DNA from: Climacteris rufus | Lineage: Eukaryota; Chordata; Aves; Passeriformes; Climacteridae | Direction: 5' to 3' | Length of the DNA stretch: 64,000 nucleotides | Assembly: GCA_013398175.1 (NCBI GenBank) | Contig: VZRZ01001230.1 | Coordinates: 186,001 to 250,000, forward strand | Shown here: positions 14,485-27,637 of the stretch, in pieces | Position numbering within the stretch: the first letter of the stretch is position 1 | Layout of the letters: each line of letters opens with the position of its first letter | Program-made: the position numbers and the translations under genes | Notes under the pieces: generated by a model | Database searches by the model: none | Told to the model about the DNA's origin: nothing | What the model saw: only the letters and a program-made list of their open reading frames with translations

Positions 14485-15050
14485 TGTGCTGGTTTTGGCT
14501 GGGATAGAGTTCATTTTCTTCACAGTAGCTTGTAAGGGATTGTGTATGGGATTTGTGTTGAACACAGGGTTGATAATATAGAGGTGTTTTTGTTACAGAG
14601 ATCACACACATTTACTCCTTTTTGTACTGCCACACTTGCAAGGATACTGGGGTTGCATGGGAAATTGTGAGGAGACACAGCCAGGACAGGTGACCCAAAC
14701 TGACCAAAGGGGTATTCCAGACCGTGTGACATCAGGCTCTGTATATAAAGAGGGGGGAAGAAGGAGGAAGCAGAAGATGTTTAGAGTGATGTTGTTTGTC
14801 TTCCCGTTACACATGGAGGGGCCCTGCTCTCCTGAGGATGGCTGAACACTTGCCTGCCTATGAGAAGCACAGAATTAATTTCTTATTTGACTTTGTGTGC
14901 ACAGCTTTTGCTTTCCCTATTAAACTGTCTTTATCTTAACCCATGAGTTTTTGTCTTTTTTCCTTCTGCTTCCCTTCTTGATCCTGCTGGCAGGGGACTG
15001 AGCAAGCAACTGCATGGGGCTTGGTTGCTACTTGGAACTAAACCATGACA
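14485..15050 (+). mobile_element. Solo LTR, ERVL-like (5-bp TSD gacag)
   Basis: A 566-bp unit begins TGTGCTGG and ends CATGACA, so it has the TG...CA ends of an LTR. It is flanked by the exact 5-bp direct repeat gacag (14480-14484 and 15051-15055). A 5-bp duplication is usual for class III (ERVL) elements. Inside are a TATA box (14742-14750) and an ATTAAA polyadenylation signal (14919-14924) in the order expected for U3-R-U5. The copy at 28805 aligns with it over the full length, most closely across the stretch before and including the TATA box. No primer-binding site or retroviral coding remnant follows, so this is a solo LTR left by recombination between the two ends of a provirus. Confidence 0.92.
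14742..14750 (+). promoter_or_regulatory. TATA box of ERVL-like LTR
   Basis: TATATAAAG sits about 170 bp upstream of the ATTAAA signal. The flanking bases are nearly identical in the copy at 28805 (TATATAAAG at 29078-29086), which suggests the element's own core promoter. Activity today is unknown. Confidence 0.7.
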
Positions 15051-15055
15051 GACAG

Positions 15056-16843
15056 CTAGAGTGGTTATATAGCCCAGCAGTTGTTTGGGGTTTTTTATAT
15101 ATATGATTCATACCATAGCTCAAAATAAGTAAAGCTAATGCAAGAGAATAACAAGGAAGCCCTGGTGAGAAGGTGAAGGTAATTATGGACAGAATTACCC
15201 TTTCTAATAGCTGCCTGGTTTAGCTGGATTTAAGCTGACTGTGGAGCTATCGAAAAAAGCTAAATTCAGGTTCGTCTAATGAGCATATTTCATACAAGCA
15301 CTCAAAACAAAGTGAAATAGGTCAAATAGAAATCATAGTCTTGTATTGAAAAGGTTTTCTGTCCTAGAGAGTTCAATACTAGCTCTGTTCCTAATCTGAG
15401 AGCCTTAGATGACTCGAGGCTGTATGCAGAATAAACAACGTACTGAATTGTACCCAGAAATAAAAATGTAACTGCTGCAGGGCAGAGAGCAATCATTAAA
15501 TATATTCCTCACAATGACTCAGTTGACTCCAAAGATGAATTACTCCAGTTAGCAGTAGATTAAGTTTCCCTTGCCAGGTGTTTCTCTAACATAGTAGGAT
15601 AACCTGTTTCAGTAGTGTTTGAGCTGCATGGGTATGTGTCCCTGCTTTCAACTCAAGCTCAGGGGTGAATGCTCAAGCTGTACAGGAAAATCAGATAGGA
15701 AGAGTGAGAGAGAAAAGGCATATGTGCCGTTCTGAGGGTTAAATATATCTTGCAAAACTGTGACAGTAAAATGTATTGACAGAGGTCAGTTAAATTTACT
15801 CTGTAAAAAATACCTCACCAACAAAGTTGTGCAGAAAGTGTCTTTGATCATCAGTATAATTTCTGATTTGTAGGAAAGTCAGTTATCTGGAAATCCCATC
15901 CCTGCCTTGGCAGAGTGAAAAATGACTTTACTTTTATACTCTTTTAGCCAAGACACCAAAATTACTTTAAATATTGATGACATTACAAATTTAGATGTTG
16001 CTGCATTCTTGTTTTACTATTAAAACCCAAACCAAACCAAAAGACAAGCAAACAAAAATAGGAAACAGGGAGGAAAACTGCAAACTAAAATGCTAATGGA
16101 ACTCTTGGACAGGAAGAATAAAATGTGTTTGTCACTCTGCAAATTCAAAAGACTAAATCTACTAGATCATCCTAGCGACTCCATAGAGAAATTACCAAAG
16201 CCTAGAGTGGTTTTGGCAGTATTTACTGATGAAGCAAGTAAAGAGTTTTAATGAACTTTGTCTTTATCTAATAGTATCAGAAATTTCCCAGATTGCATTG
16301 AAACTTAATGGTCTACTAAATAAAGATGTCTATAAAATTTAAAAGAGTACACAATTTATTAAACAGGACCTCAGTGGGCAAGGCAGGGTAGCATGAATTG
16401 ATGTGTTAGTTTCAAAACATTTTTTTTTTCTGTTTTATTAGCCTTATCATCACTTGTTTTTAGGTATTTAAAATCTATGTTTCTGAAGAACCACACCTAT
16501 AAATAACAGAGTTAGGCTTCTATCAGTTGTTGTGTGCTCAACTGGTTAGGTGTAGACAGGACTGCCTGAAGGAGATATGATCATCAACACAGATTATTTA
16601 GAGTTCATTTTCACTGCTGTTGCTCAATGACTACTTGGAAACAGATGCAGAAGTTAATTATTTTCTTCTATCTATCCAACAGTGTTCATGCCCACACACA
16701 TGGGAAATCTAAACAGGACTTTTTGTTCCTACTTAGCAGTTTGCTGAAGGGTTAGATACCATCTGACTTAGCAATACTCATGCACATTATGTTAATAAAA
16801 TCATGGCCATATTAACATTAATCTTGCTCCCTCTCTTTTCTTC

Positions 16844-16903
<60 letters not shown>

Positions 16904-19900
16904 TACATGTGCCTTAAAAACATACAAACATATAAACCTATACATTTGTGTGTTACATGCACTCATATCCATATATTTAAATTATTTACTTTGATGATGC
17001 AGACAACATATATATGAATGTAACACAGATTTATAATAGTAAATCACCAATGTACTTTGTAAGTGTTTATGAATTAACATTTACTAAAACCACCTTTCAA
17101 TACATATTTTAATCAAAAGGTTCTTTTGCAGATAGTAGACAGATGAGTTACTTAATAATTCAGTGGACCCATAATAAATAGGTTTAAATCTCTCACAGTG
17201 GTGAAGTTTCATTAATTTGTTTCTGCTTATATTGAACTCAGGTACCTGAAGTTCTTGTAACATAATGGCACACTGACAGGGAAGGGACAGCACAGGAAGA
17301 AAAGAAAATTACATGATTATTTTTAGGAAATTTCATCATTCCCACTGGAGCTGAATTACATTATAATTGTACTCATATGCACATAACAATGTAATTCATT
17401 TTTCAGAGCATTAATAATCTGCAAGTATCAATAAGTCTCTTAGTAACGGGTTAAAATTCGTTGCATGTATTTTCAAATGAAAATTGGATCAACTTTCAGC
17501 AGATACACTATTTCTTTGATGCTTCATGCCTATTACACTCATCATATTGTGTTACATATAGTACCTTAACACAATATGACTTTTCAAACTGGATATGGCA
17601 CATTTGAAATATTGAATTGGGGAATAATATAGGGTGACATGGATGGAAAGAAGGATTTTGATTCTGTTTGATTTTGAACTCCTTTACATTTTTGGATATA
17701 ACTCAAATTCTAAAGATAAAACTATATTTGCTCATCATCACTGACTTGAACGTTTAAGGGAAATCTGTGCACACCTTAACTATTAATTTACAGTGAAGAA
17801 AAGGATTAATTGCATTTTGCATTTCTCAATTCACTGGAAAATTGGTGCTATTAATGACAGTGAGAACCAGAGGCCAGGAACCTGAATCTACAAAGCATTT
17901 TAGTACTGTAGGGATTCTCTCTTGGTGGTTTCTTTAGGAATCTTTTACAGGAGCTGATAAAACACCAGATGTCTGAGATGTTGAAATATCATACTGAGAA
18001 GAGTTGTATAGTCCCCGATACACATTTTAAATTGTAAAGCCTAGTATCAATATCTGTTACTGCTACCTACTACCATCTTAATTCCACAACACGTTATTAC
18101 ACTGTTCTGAAGCAGTAGAATCTAACTTTGATATTTGTATGTTGACAGCTGTGATCAAATTGAGGGCAGATGGAGGAAAAACTCAGAAACAATATAAAAC
18201 AAATTTGAAACTTATGATTGAACTTAAGTATGCAATCTCTAACACATTCTTCCTTTATTATGCTGTCAGATATTAAGTACATTATAACTTCAGTTAAAAT
18301 TGAGACCATATTACATTGCTTTTGTTTTATTTCTATATCCTTTTTTTCCTTTTTTATAGTTATTAAATACCATTGTTTATGAAACCCTATTGCCTGAAAA
18401 AATTGGGAGAGATGATAACCATGCCTAGTTATTCCCTTTGGCTGGGTCTGAGAACATGACTGGAATTTTCTTAGTCTCTAAATATTACACATTGATTTTT
18501 TTTTTTTGGTCTTCTTTTTGGTTTCCAGTAAATTGAAGTTTAATACATAGTCTCTCACACTGGACTTCTACATGATCTGTTCCATAGTTTATAACTGTGC
18601 TTCAGGCAGATGGACTGTCACCAGCTGGAGTTTTGAGTATAAAACTTTTTTTTAAGGTATTTCATATGTCTTGCTTTTTGTTTTTTTTTTTTTGAGAAGG
18701 AAAGTAAAAATTCTAGTAGTTGATAGTAGATCCAGATCATACAAAAAAAATGTAAGAAGTGCAATCATCGCAAAGAATACATCTTTTAAATGTTATATAC
18801 ACAAAACAGTCAACATGACCAAATTGTATAGATAGATAGCATCAGAATCAGAACTAACATATATCACCTTTGAGAATTCAGGGCGTAGATTGGGTGATTC
18901 GTAGAACTTATTTTTACAAGTCTCTTAAGTACTATGTATGAGATCAGAGAAATACTTCAATAAATCCTTTAGCACCTTGAGGAAATGTGCAGGCAGCAAG
19001 AGTTCATAAGCAAGAAATCATGTTAAATTAACTTGCTATCAAAGAAAATTCAATATTTTGCTACAGAAGGTAGGGTTAATGCAGTGGGCAGAATAGGCAC
19101 TGTTTAATTCCTCTGTCTTCAGTAAAGATCTAACCTATTAAATCAACGGTAAATTTGAAATATTTTTCAAGAAATCACAAGAAATGTGGTGTATATATAG
19201 CAGTATGTAGAATGAGAGCTTGGAAAGAATAAATAATGGCCTTCTCTTTGCTTGCAATTAATCTCTGATTATATATTTTTTTACTTTGGACAGTAGTGTT
19301 ATTAATGATCTACAAATCCCAGTGCAGTTCAAATCTCATTGAACATCTTCATGAACACAACAGAAGGTAACAAAAGTAGAGCTTGGTAAATTATATAAGA
19401 TGGAGTATCTTTCTTTTTAAGGAACATAACTTTAAATATCATCATCCAAATGTTGTACATAACATTTTTTTATTTGTTTCTGTAACCCTGGAGGAAACAG
19501 ATTCTGCTCTCTGTAATACCAGATTTCAGCAGGGAGAGATGTAAAATGGTGTTTTCACTCCAGGTAGTTTCTGACTAACTTTCTTGTCTGACCAAAAGGA
19601 ATGAGAGATTTATAATATGGTCTTTGACTGGAGAATCTCAAGTACTAAGTTCTGGAAAAAAAATTATTAAACACATATCATCTTCACCAAATAAAGGTTA
19701 GAGGGGGTTATATTGACAGGTCTATGAATATTTGAGAGAGCAATGCCAGGCAGAGGCATATAAAAAAGAGGAGAAGGCTTATTGAAAATTACCTATCAAA
19801 TCAATAAAATAATAAAATAATTTAATCGTATAAGTTAGTCAAACTAAAGCCAAGTGTGGAGATAAGATCGTAAGCATAACATGGAGGTGTATTCTGTGCT

Positions 19901-21021
19901 GGCAGAGTTTTGGACTAATGACACAGTATATCTTTCCCAATTTTAGATTTTATGATTCTCTCATCCTTTATAGGCTGAGACATTGGGTGAAATATCTTCC
20001 ATCTGAGAGTACTTGGAGGATTAAAGTGGGAGTACCAGATATTCCTCAAAGAGCCTGAAAATCTTACTGCTATTGGTATAACTACTCACAGTGAAAAGAT
20101 TAAACAATGATTAATAATAATTCTGGCTCATAAAGTTTATATCTTGTATACATTTACATATGTATATTATTATTCATATAGATTTAAATACTTGTGTCTA
20201 TAATGTCTGTAATCAGAAAGACACACCCAAACTGGAAGCTGGGAGGTATTTAAACTTCATCTATGAAATTCCACATAATTTTTGGAGATTGGAACTCTAT
20301 GGCTCTGTTTCACCTAGAAAAGCTTTTGGATTTAAAGGGTTGAATGCTAAACTCTTTCTTATTTCAGTTGTCTTACTGAATAGTAGAAGTCCAGAGGCTG
20401 ACCTTATGTCTGCATGTATCCAGTCATTCATCATTTTACCAGATGTCTTATAAAGAACAGGTTATACATGTTATCTTACAGATATCCTTTTTAGATATCT
20501 TTATCAGAGATGAGCTAAAAACCTAAAACAGTACTATCAGTATCACAAGGTCAGTCAACAGCAGTGTTTGTTCCTAGCTTCATCATTTCCATTTCTTTCA
20601 GATTCCTCTATATTCTTCAACATATACTTGCCTCCTAACAAAAAAGAGGACAGAATTTTTCATCTGTAAAGAAATAAATTGCTTCAGGAATCTGTTGAAA
20701 GAATTTGTGCATCTACTAGGGATGCAAAGTAATAAATAAATAAACAAACCTGTATGGCATTTCAATGGAAAGTAGTGTGTTTGAAATTAAAGCAGTCAAG
20801 GACCATCAGCTAGCAAGCTAATCTATACAAATATTCCATTCTGTATTGAGAAGGCATTCACAGCAACATCCCAATTTAGTGCTTCATTATAAGTAAGAAG
20901 TAATATCACTGTCCATTGGTGCTAAGCTTTCAAAGTAACAAAGTACCACATCAGAAGAAAACTGATGTGAATAAGAGCACTCTGCTGATCATAAGACTGC
21001 AGATGCATTTCCATATCTCTG
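15056..21021. other. Unannotated AT-rich DNA with one microsatellite
   Basis: Six kilobases without a recognisable gene or interspersed repeat. The only clear feature is the AT/TG microsatellite at 16844-16901. Short frames (up to 97 codons at 20160-20453) show no known domain. Confidence 0.6.
16844..16901. repeat. Compound (AT)n(TG)n microsatellite
   Basis: About 15 bp of alternating AT runs directly into about 43 bp of perfect TG repeat (21 units). Uninterrupted TG of this length is usually polymorphic and can adopt left-handed Z-DNA. The H/T and V/C peptide runs in frames over it are artefacts. Confidence 0.97.
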
Positions 21022-21547
21022 GTGTATTGGTTCTGAGGTAGAGTTCAGCAGCCCTGCCAGTGCTTCAGTTGATAACACAGCAGTGTTTTGGCTACTGCTG
21101 AGAAGCACTGTCCCTCTAACATTCTCCCCCATCAAGGGGCAGGGAGTGGGCAAGACCTCGGGAGGGAAAACAAGCAGGCCAGCTGACCTGGAGGAACCAA
21201 AGGGATATTCCATACCATATGATGTCAGCTTAGATATAAAAAGCCAAGAGAGAGAGGAGGAAGGGGGGGCATTCTTTAATGTCTGCCTTCCGAGGAACCA
21301 CTACACGTGCTGAGGCCCTGCTTCCCAGGACGTGCCTGAACATCGCTTGCTGATGGGAAGTAGAGATTGACTTCTTCTTTTTGCTTATGCATGCTCAGAC
21401 CCTGCTTTCACTTTTCTATTGCTTCAATAAAAACTGCCTTATCTCGACCCACTGATTCATCTTGTCCTTTCCCCTGTCCCTCTGGGGTAGGGAGCTATAG
21501 AGTGGCTTAGTGGGCACCTGGCACCTAGCCAGAGTCAAACCATCACA
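21022..21547 (+). mobile_element. Older solo LTR of the ERVL-like group
   Basis: The unit runs from a tgtattggttctgaggta start to a caaaccatcaca end and shares landmarks with the LTRs at 14485 and 28805. These are the aaagggatattccatacc block, a TATA-like gatataaaaag (21233-21243), an AATAAA signal (21426-21431), and the end sequence. It is more diverged than those two and no exact TSD is visible (ctctg before against ctcta after is the closest pair), so it is probably an older or different subfamily. The exact start may be off by a base or two. No internal retroviral sequence adjoins it. Confidence 0.78.
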
Positions 21548-23539
21548 CTCTAGCTATATCAGTAACACTCTTATTAGCTGTGGCCGGAGGGGCTGACACT
21601 TGCATACAGAACTATCTTCAGCCATAAGCTTGCATGTAGGTGTCTGCTGACTAATTAGTACTCAGATTGGCAGGTCTGCAAGGGTCATCTTCTGCTCAGA
21701 TTCCCTTCTTTAATTGGTAGTGGTCACATTGTCAAAACAGCTCAGCCAACACCCAACTAAGGGTAAATCATGCAACAGTTTGCATGGCTTCAGCGGACGT
21801 AAGAGAGTTAGCAAAATTCCAGTCCTGCAGCAACAGTTCACACATCTCCCTCGAGGGACTCTTGGTGTCACTCATTGCACATCCCCTTCACTCTCTAAAA
21901 GTTAGCCATCTGGTTCAAATTAGCCAATCTAAGCTTCCCCTTGAATCATCAGAGAAAGAATTACTTCTCAGAAATATTTCATCAACAACAATGTAAGAGT
22001 CTATGAAAAAATTGCTTGCGCCTTGGGAGATGCTTCTCTCTTTCTGTTGAATGAAGAGGAAGAAAGCCTAAATAACTTAGAGCTGAGGCTATTCACCAAC
22101 CTTTTAGAAGCCTGTGTTACTTGAGATGTAACTGTAAGGTCAGGAACAACAGCATCATTATAAAATTCAACTAATAGAATTGGTAGACTCTGATGTCTCC
22201 TGGATTTTGCAAGTACCTGTCTGCAGTGCTCGTCACTGGAAATCTATTAGGTGTTATGGAATGATGTGGCTATGCACCTTTTACAGGTTAAACATCCCAT
22301 AATTTCTGGTACAATGCTATTCATCAGGCACTCTGCAGTTTGTATTGGAATCACTAGGAAGTTGTACAATGAACTGCTTTCTAGGCAACAAGTTCTGTGC
22401 TATAGGAATGACTGCTACAGTGTTTGGCTTTATTTTCCTATCCCAAGTTAAATCTATGTACCTATTTAGACACTTTTATACTGCTAACACGTGAACAGAA
22501 CGTGTTAAAAAGATAGTAAGAGCGACAGACAGATCTGTGTAGAAATATTTTAATCATTTTTTCTTGTGCCTGATACTGTACTTCAGTCAAGTCATTGGGT
22601 CAAGTTCACAACTGCTATTAAGCCAAACATTTGGTTTTTCCCTTAACTTTGCAAACAAAGGGTTTTGTCTGCTGCAGGATGCTATGATAAGATCTTGGTT
22701 GAGATCTGTGATAAGATGTTGGTTAAGGTTGTATGAGTAAGGCTGTATGAGTAAGGCTATATGAGTAACAGCATGAGAATAGAAAACATTTACACTGCTG
22801 TTTAAGGTCCGTCTCTCTAACACGGTAAAGGAAGAAAGAAGGATACTTATATTCGCTGATTACAGTGCCAGTCATTCAGTTTTCTTGACCCGGGTGACAT
22901 AATCCATGTGGAGTTTCTGTTACAAATTTTCTTGTTTCAATTAAGAAAAAGTAAAATAAAAATGCAGGTGAAGAAGTAAGAATAACTACCAGAATGCAGA
23001 AAAAAAAGGGTGTGAATTGATGCATGATATATACAGCTAAAGATGACAGTATAGATATTAAAATTAAAAAAAAAAGAAGTTGTAGTCCCACTTCCTAGGA
23101 AAACACGGATAATTCTTCCTCAAAATAGCCCTGGCAGTGTGTTCCAAGACAAAAGAGATCTGCATTTTCAGGATAACTGTAGAGCTCGAAGAATTTGCTC
23201 CATCCAACTACACAATTTTTTCTCTTTATTGCAGCCTTAGACTATAGGGGAAACTGCAATGTACCCTACTGTGATCAGGTCTAAATACAGCAGAATTGAC
23301 CTTTTATCATGTTAAATGTGAAGTGTGAAAGAGCCTAATGTGTAATGTGGAGAAAGACTAATTTAGAAATTTCCATGGCTACAGGAAAAAAACAGGCTCA
23401 GAGCAAACCATAAACTCTGCAGAAGAATACAGAGTGATATGCTGAAGAATGGCAAATACCATATTGAGCTTGTACAGTATAATGAGAGGAATTAGGTCAG
23501 GAGAAGGGGGGCAGGTAATTAATTTTTTATCTCAGTGCA
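21548..23539. other. Unannotated DNA, no gene recognised
   Basis: About 2 kb without a recognisable gene or interspersed repeat. A small three-copy tandem repeat lies at 22725-22766. Confidence 0.6.
22725..22766. repeat. 14-bp tandem repeat, three copies
   Basis: The units aaggttgtatgagt, aaggctgtatgagt and aaggctatatgagt follow one another with single-base differences. Just upstream (22686-22724) a longer imperfect repeat of gataagatcttggtt / gataagatgttggtt is visible. This is a small minisatellite nucleus with no coding role. Confidence 0.88.
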
Positions 23540-23830
23540 GAATTGGTGAAACTGTATTTGAATGCTTTACACTGTTTTGGGCTCTATAATACAAAAAAGA
23601 TTTTGCTGAATTGGAAAGAGTCCAAAAAAGGATAACAAAAATGATAAAAAAATGTTTATTAAGAAAAGAGAATTTGCAAAGCCTGGGCAAAGTAGGACTA
23701 AGGCACAACATGAAAGCTAATTCTAAATACCTGCAGGGGATTAACAAAAAAAAAAGTGACTGGGGGTGGAGTAAGGAAAGAAAATGTGTTTCAGCAATCA
23801 GTTCAGGTACAAGAAAATAATTACATCAAA
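23540..23830 (+). mobile_element. Degraded CR1-like LINE fragment
   Basis: The frame at 23611-23820 starts MERVQKRITKMIKK and continues RKENLQSLGKVGLRHN, which resembles the conserved end of CR1 ORF2 (an ERVQRRATKMI-like block followed by an L-GL block). The match is weaker than in the other copies, A-rich expansions interrupt it, and no clear CR1 tail follows. It is probably an old CR1 subfamily copy. The boundaries are approximate. Confidence 0.6.
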
Positions 23831-24023
23831 ATAACTTGGGAAAAGAGAAAAAAAAATGTGTCTGTATTCAGTTTGCAGTGAGTTTCACCTATTGACTTTC
23901 CAATAGGGAAACTTGAGGAACCAGGTATTTCTCAATGGGAAAAAAATATTTGTCAGTGTGAATAAGGGCATAGTATTTATTCTGCTTCTGGAATTCTGAC
24001 TATGGCCTGAAAGAATCTGTTGC

Positions 24024-24085
24024 TCTCTTCTCTTCTCTTCTCTTTTCTCTTCTCTTCTCTTCTCTTCTCTTCTCTTCTCTTCTCT
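24024..24085. repeat. Pentamer (TCTCT)n microsatellite
   Basis: About twelve units of a CTTCT pentamer with one interruption (tctttt). The tract ends at an assembly gap, beyond which the repeat changes to a hexamer. Confidence 0.93.
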
Positions 24086-24117
24086 NNNNNNNNNNNNNNN
24101 NNNNNNNNNNNNNNNNN
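24086..24117. other. Assembly gap (32 N)
   Basis: Thirty-two undetermined bases lie between the pentamer and the hexamer tracts. The true length is unknown, because pyrimidine repeats like these commonly collapse or break assemblies. Confidence 0.99.
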
Positions 24118-24792
24118 CTCCTTCTCCTTCTCCTTCTCCTTCTCCTTCTCCTTCTCCTTCTCCTTCTCCTTCTCCTTCTCCTTCTCCTTCTCCTTCTCCT
24201 TCTCCTTCTCCTTCTCCTTCTCCTTCTCCTTCTCCTTCTCCTTCTCCTTCTCCTTCTCCTTCTCCTTCTCCTTCTCCTTCTCCTTCTCCTTCTCCTTCTC
24301 CTTCTCCTTCTCCTTCTCCTTCTCCTTCTCCTTCTCCTTCTCCTTCTCCTTCTCCTTCTCCTTCTCCTTCTCCTTCTCCTTCTCCTTCTCCTTCTCCTTC
24401 TCCTTCTCCTTCTCCTTCTCCTTCTCCTTCTCCTTCTCCTTCTCCTTCTCCTTCTCCTTCTCCTTCTCCTTCTCCTTCTCCTTCTCCTTCTCCTTCTCCT
24501 TCTCCTTCTCCTTCTCCTTCTCCTTCTCCTTCTCCTTCTCCTTCTCCTTCTCCTTCTCCTTCTCCTTCTCCTTCTCCTTCTCCTTCTCCTTCTCCTTCTC
24601 CTTCTCCTTCTCCTTCTCCTTCTCCTTCTCCTTCTCCTTCTCCTTCTCCTTCTCCTTCTCCTTCTCCTTCTCCTTCTCCTTCTCCTTCTCCTTCTCCTTC
24701 TCCTTCTCCTTCTCCTTCTCCTTCTCCTTCTCCTTCTCCTTCTCCTTCTCCTTCTCCTTCTCCTTCTCCTTCTCCTTCTCCTTCTCCTTCTC
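24118..24792. repeat. (CTTCTC)n hexamer array, about 112 units
   Basis: A partial ctc and then 112 perfect CTTCTC units (24121-24792) run without a visible interruption. One strand is pure pyrimidine and the other pure purine, a composition that can form triplex (H-DNA) structures. The frames of about 280-308 codons over it (EK, R and SF runs) are artefacts. The array ends exactly where recognisable LTR sequence begins. Perfect homogeneity can reflect recent expansion or an assembly artefact; the adjacent gap makes the copy number uncertain. Confidence 0.97.
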
Positions 24793-25222
24793 ACCCCACC
24801 CCACCAGTGAGGAGGCTGGGGGTGCACAGGAAGTTGGGAGGGGAAACAGACCCCACAACTGACTCCAGGGATATTCCATACCATATGGCATTATGCTCAG
24901 CATATACAGCTGGGGGAAGAAGAATGAGGTGGAAATGTTTGGAATGATGGTGTTTGTCTTCCCAATTCAATGTTACGTGTAATGGAGCCCTGCTTTACCA
25001 GACATGGTTGAACACCTTCCTGCCACTGGGAAGTGGTGAATTAATTCCTTGTTTTACTTTGCTCTTGTGTGAGGCTTTTGCTTTATGTATTAAACTGCCT
25101 TTATCTCAGCCAATGAGATAGAGTTTCCTCACTTTTACTCTTTCGGTTCTCTCCCTCTTTCCACCAGCGGAGTGAGCAAGCAATGCTCTAGGGCTTGGCT
25201 GCTGGCTGGTGTTACCACAACA
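24793..25222 (+). mobile_element. 3' part of an ERVL-like LTR beside the hexamer array
   Basis: From accccaccccaccagtgagg onward the sequence follows the LTRs at 14485 and 28805: the ggaggctgggggtgcac block, gatattccataccatatgg, a degenerate TATA region (catatacag), ATTAAA near 25089, and an end at about cacaaca. The 5' half that the other copies have is missing and its place is taken by the pyrimidine array. A tgttgctc at 24019 might be the remnant of the LTR start, but that is a guess. No TSD can be assigned. Confidence 0.8.
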
Positions 25223-27637
25223 CTGAAAAACCATCTTAGTAGCAGCACTTGATATATAAAAAAAATACCCACAAAGAGAATATTTACCTATATTAATAAG
25301 AGGGCAGGGGTTTTTTACATCACAGCCGTGGGCTCTCCTGTCTGGGGTACTTGTCTGTTTCACTGTTTTGCACTTTGAATTTATTTTCAGATGAATTCTG
25401 ATTTTTTGGCTTTTTTCTGTTTATCAGTGAAGAACTGTGATGAATCCTCTCTCCAAGGCTGGACACCTGAAATTACAATACATAACTTTTAATTTATATA
25501 GAAAAACATACAGATTGAAACACAAAGCTATCTAATGGAAAGATATTGATCATATGAAATCAGAAAGTGCAAATTACACTCCCATGAGTAACAACACTTT
25601 AGAAGCTGGCTCTTGATTTCCTAAGCATGAAAGAATTTTAGTTGAATGATTTCTCTGAAATATAATATATAGTGTGGCTTGATTCCCAGACACTACTACA
25701 AAATCTTGGGGGCTAATTATCAGTTCCAGTCTTCTGCTTTACATGTTTAATTATATATAGTAGCTATATGAATTCATTGCAGATCTGACAAATTGTGAGA
25801 GAAAGCCACTTTTAGTTTCTGGAAATGTGCTTTTGACACTAAGCAGAGTATTAACTTATAACAATAAAATGAAATATACATTCCCATTTTAAATTTAGCC
25901 TTGTTTATTAAGGGTGAAAGAATTAATGTGAAATTTTGTGAAAACGATGAAAGAACTCCCTGCTCTGGAGTGTACATTTAAATTTCACATCACGGCACCT
26001 CCAGCTAATTGTTAAACTGGGTCAGAGAATTCTGATCCATTATGTCAACTCTTCATTAAGAATTTGGTACCTTCCTGAGTCACATACCTAACCTCAGTTC
26101 AGCAATGAAGGTACCAATTAATTTGACCTGTTCCAATTAGTTGACAATAATTTTGCATTAAATTTTTTTGTGGTCAATATGCACTTTTCCTGGATCTCAT
26201 TGTATTTTCCTCTCTTTCCTTAATGAAAGGGAAAAAAATGAAATCTTGTGCCTTTCTAAAATCTATTTCTCAGGAAGAACTATCAAATGTGATTTCTTAT
26301 GTATCCTAGCAGTTACAGAAAATTGGCTATGTGAAATGAGTCCAGTGGCTTTAAGCCAACAAATACATCTGGATAAACCTTTGCTGTGGTAGTAGAAGAC
26401 AGCCACAGCACAGATATGAATATCTGTTCACCTAGAAAAGCCCACAGAAGTGTATGTTCTGTGCTGCAGTTGTTCTGTTGCTTTCATTTATCATTTCAAG
26501 CTGTGTTATTTTTGATGGCTTTTCAGTTGCAGGAGTACTAGCACTGATGCAGAGATAATGAAATACTGAAAGCATCAAACAACAGGGATGTCTGTAACTG
26601 GTAATGGGCATCCTTCCTCAGTTTATTACCTCCAGCTGTGCTGTTTGACAGTTTTTGTGAAGAGGTACAGTGCATTGTGAGAATACTGAAAGGAGAATGA
26701 GGAAGCTAGTGTCAGGAATTAAACTCTGCATCACACACAATCTCTATGAACAGAATTTCAGAATGTAAAAAGCATCATCATCTTTCGAAATTACAATCTG
26801 CATCTTCAGCAGAACATAAAGTGACCAACGTAGAGACCTTCAGTTCAAATTTCAGCATACAGCACTTTTATCACAGTGCAGTTATTTTCTGATCTGAAAT
26901 GTGTTTCCTACACCTTGTATATTTATTAAAGAAGATAGCCTCTAATCTTTTATAATAGTATGATTAGGTCAGACTTAAAATTTTACATGTCACTGCTTCT
27001 CAGAACAAACCAGTTGCAACTCATCATTATCAAAACTTTGCCCAGAATAACATGGGGAGATTGTTATATAGAGCACTGCGCACTGAGGACAGTTGGGGAA
27101 GAAATAAAAGCAGCCTAATATTGCAGATCTTCTTGCTTCTTATTGGTGGTTATCTTTGGTTTTTAGGGGTTTTAAGTGCTTGAAGCTGAATATGCCAGGA
27201 AGCTTTGGAGAACCTGTGAAAGCTTTTTAATAATGTACACTAAGTGGGAGTATTGTACAGTGTGTTCTCAAAAGTGTGTTAACTTAGGCATGCCACAAAG
27301 GCCTGTTTCTGTAAGAGTGGTTGTGAATGAGATCCACAAGCACCTACAGGTATGGATGCAGAAGTACTTATCAGAAAATAGCAGGACAATTAGAGTAAAA
27401 GCATTTGCTAGGAGCTGTTGCTTGAATGTATTACCAGAATAGAGAAGTTTTGGAGTGCAGTGGCTCTGCTGAATCTGCAAGAACTGTTAAACTCAGGACA
27501 CTAAATGTCCATCCAAGGCCTCCCACACACACTAGCACCAACAACAGAGTGTATAACTCAGGCTACATCCAATCCTACAGGATTATATATACATCTGAAT
27601 CAATGAAACTTTGACTATCACCACTACCAAGGAATAC
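25223..27637. other. Unannotated AT-rich DNA, no gene recognised
   Basis: No exon or familiar repeat found in 2.4 kb. The frame at 27176-27442 (88 codons) has no recognisable domain and no splice or initiation context I would trust. Confidence 0.6.

Noticed and set aside
23977..24903. Frames of 280-308 codons on both strands (EK, R and SF runs)
   Set aside because: They are translations of the CTTCTC hexamer array, which is open in several frames because it lacks stop codons. They also cross an assembly gap.
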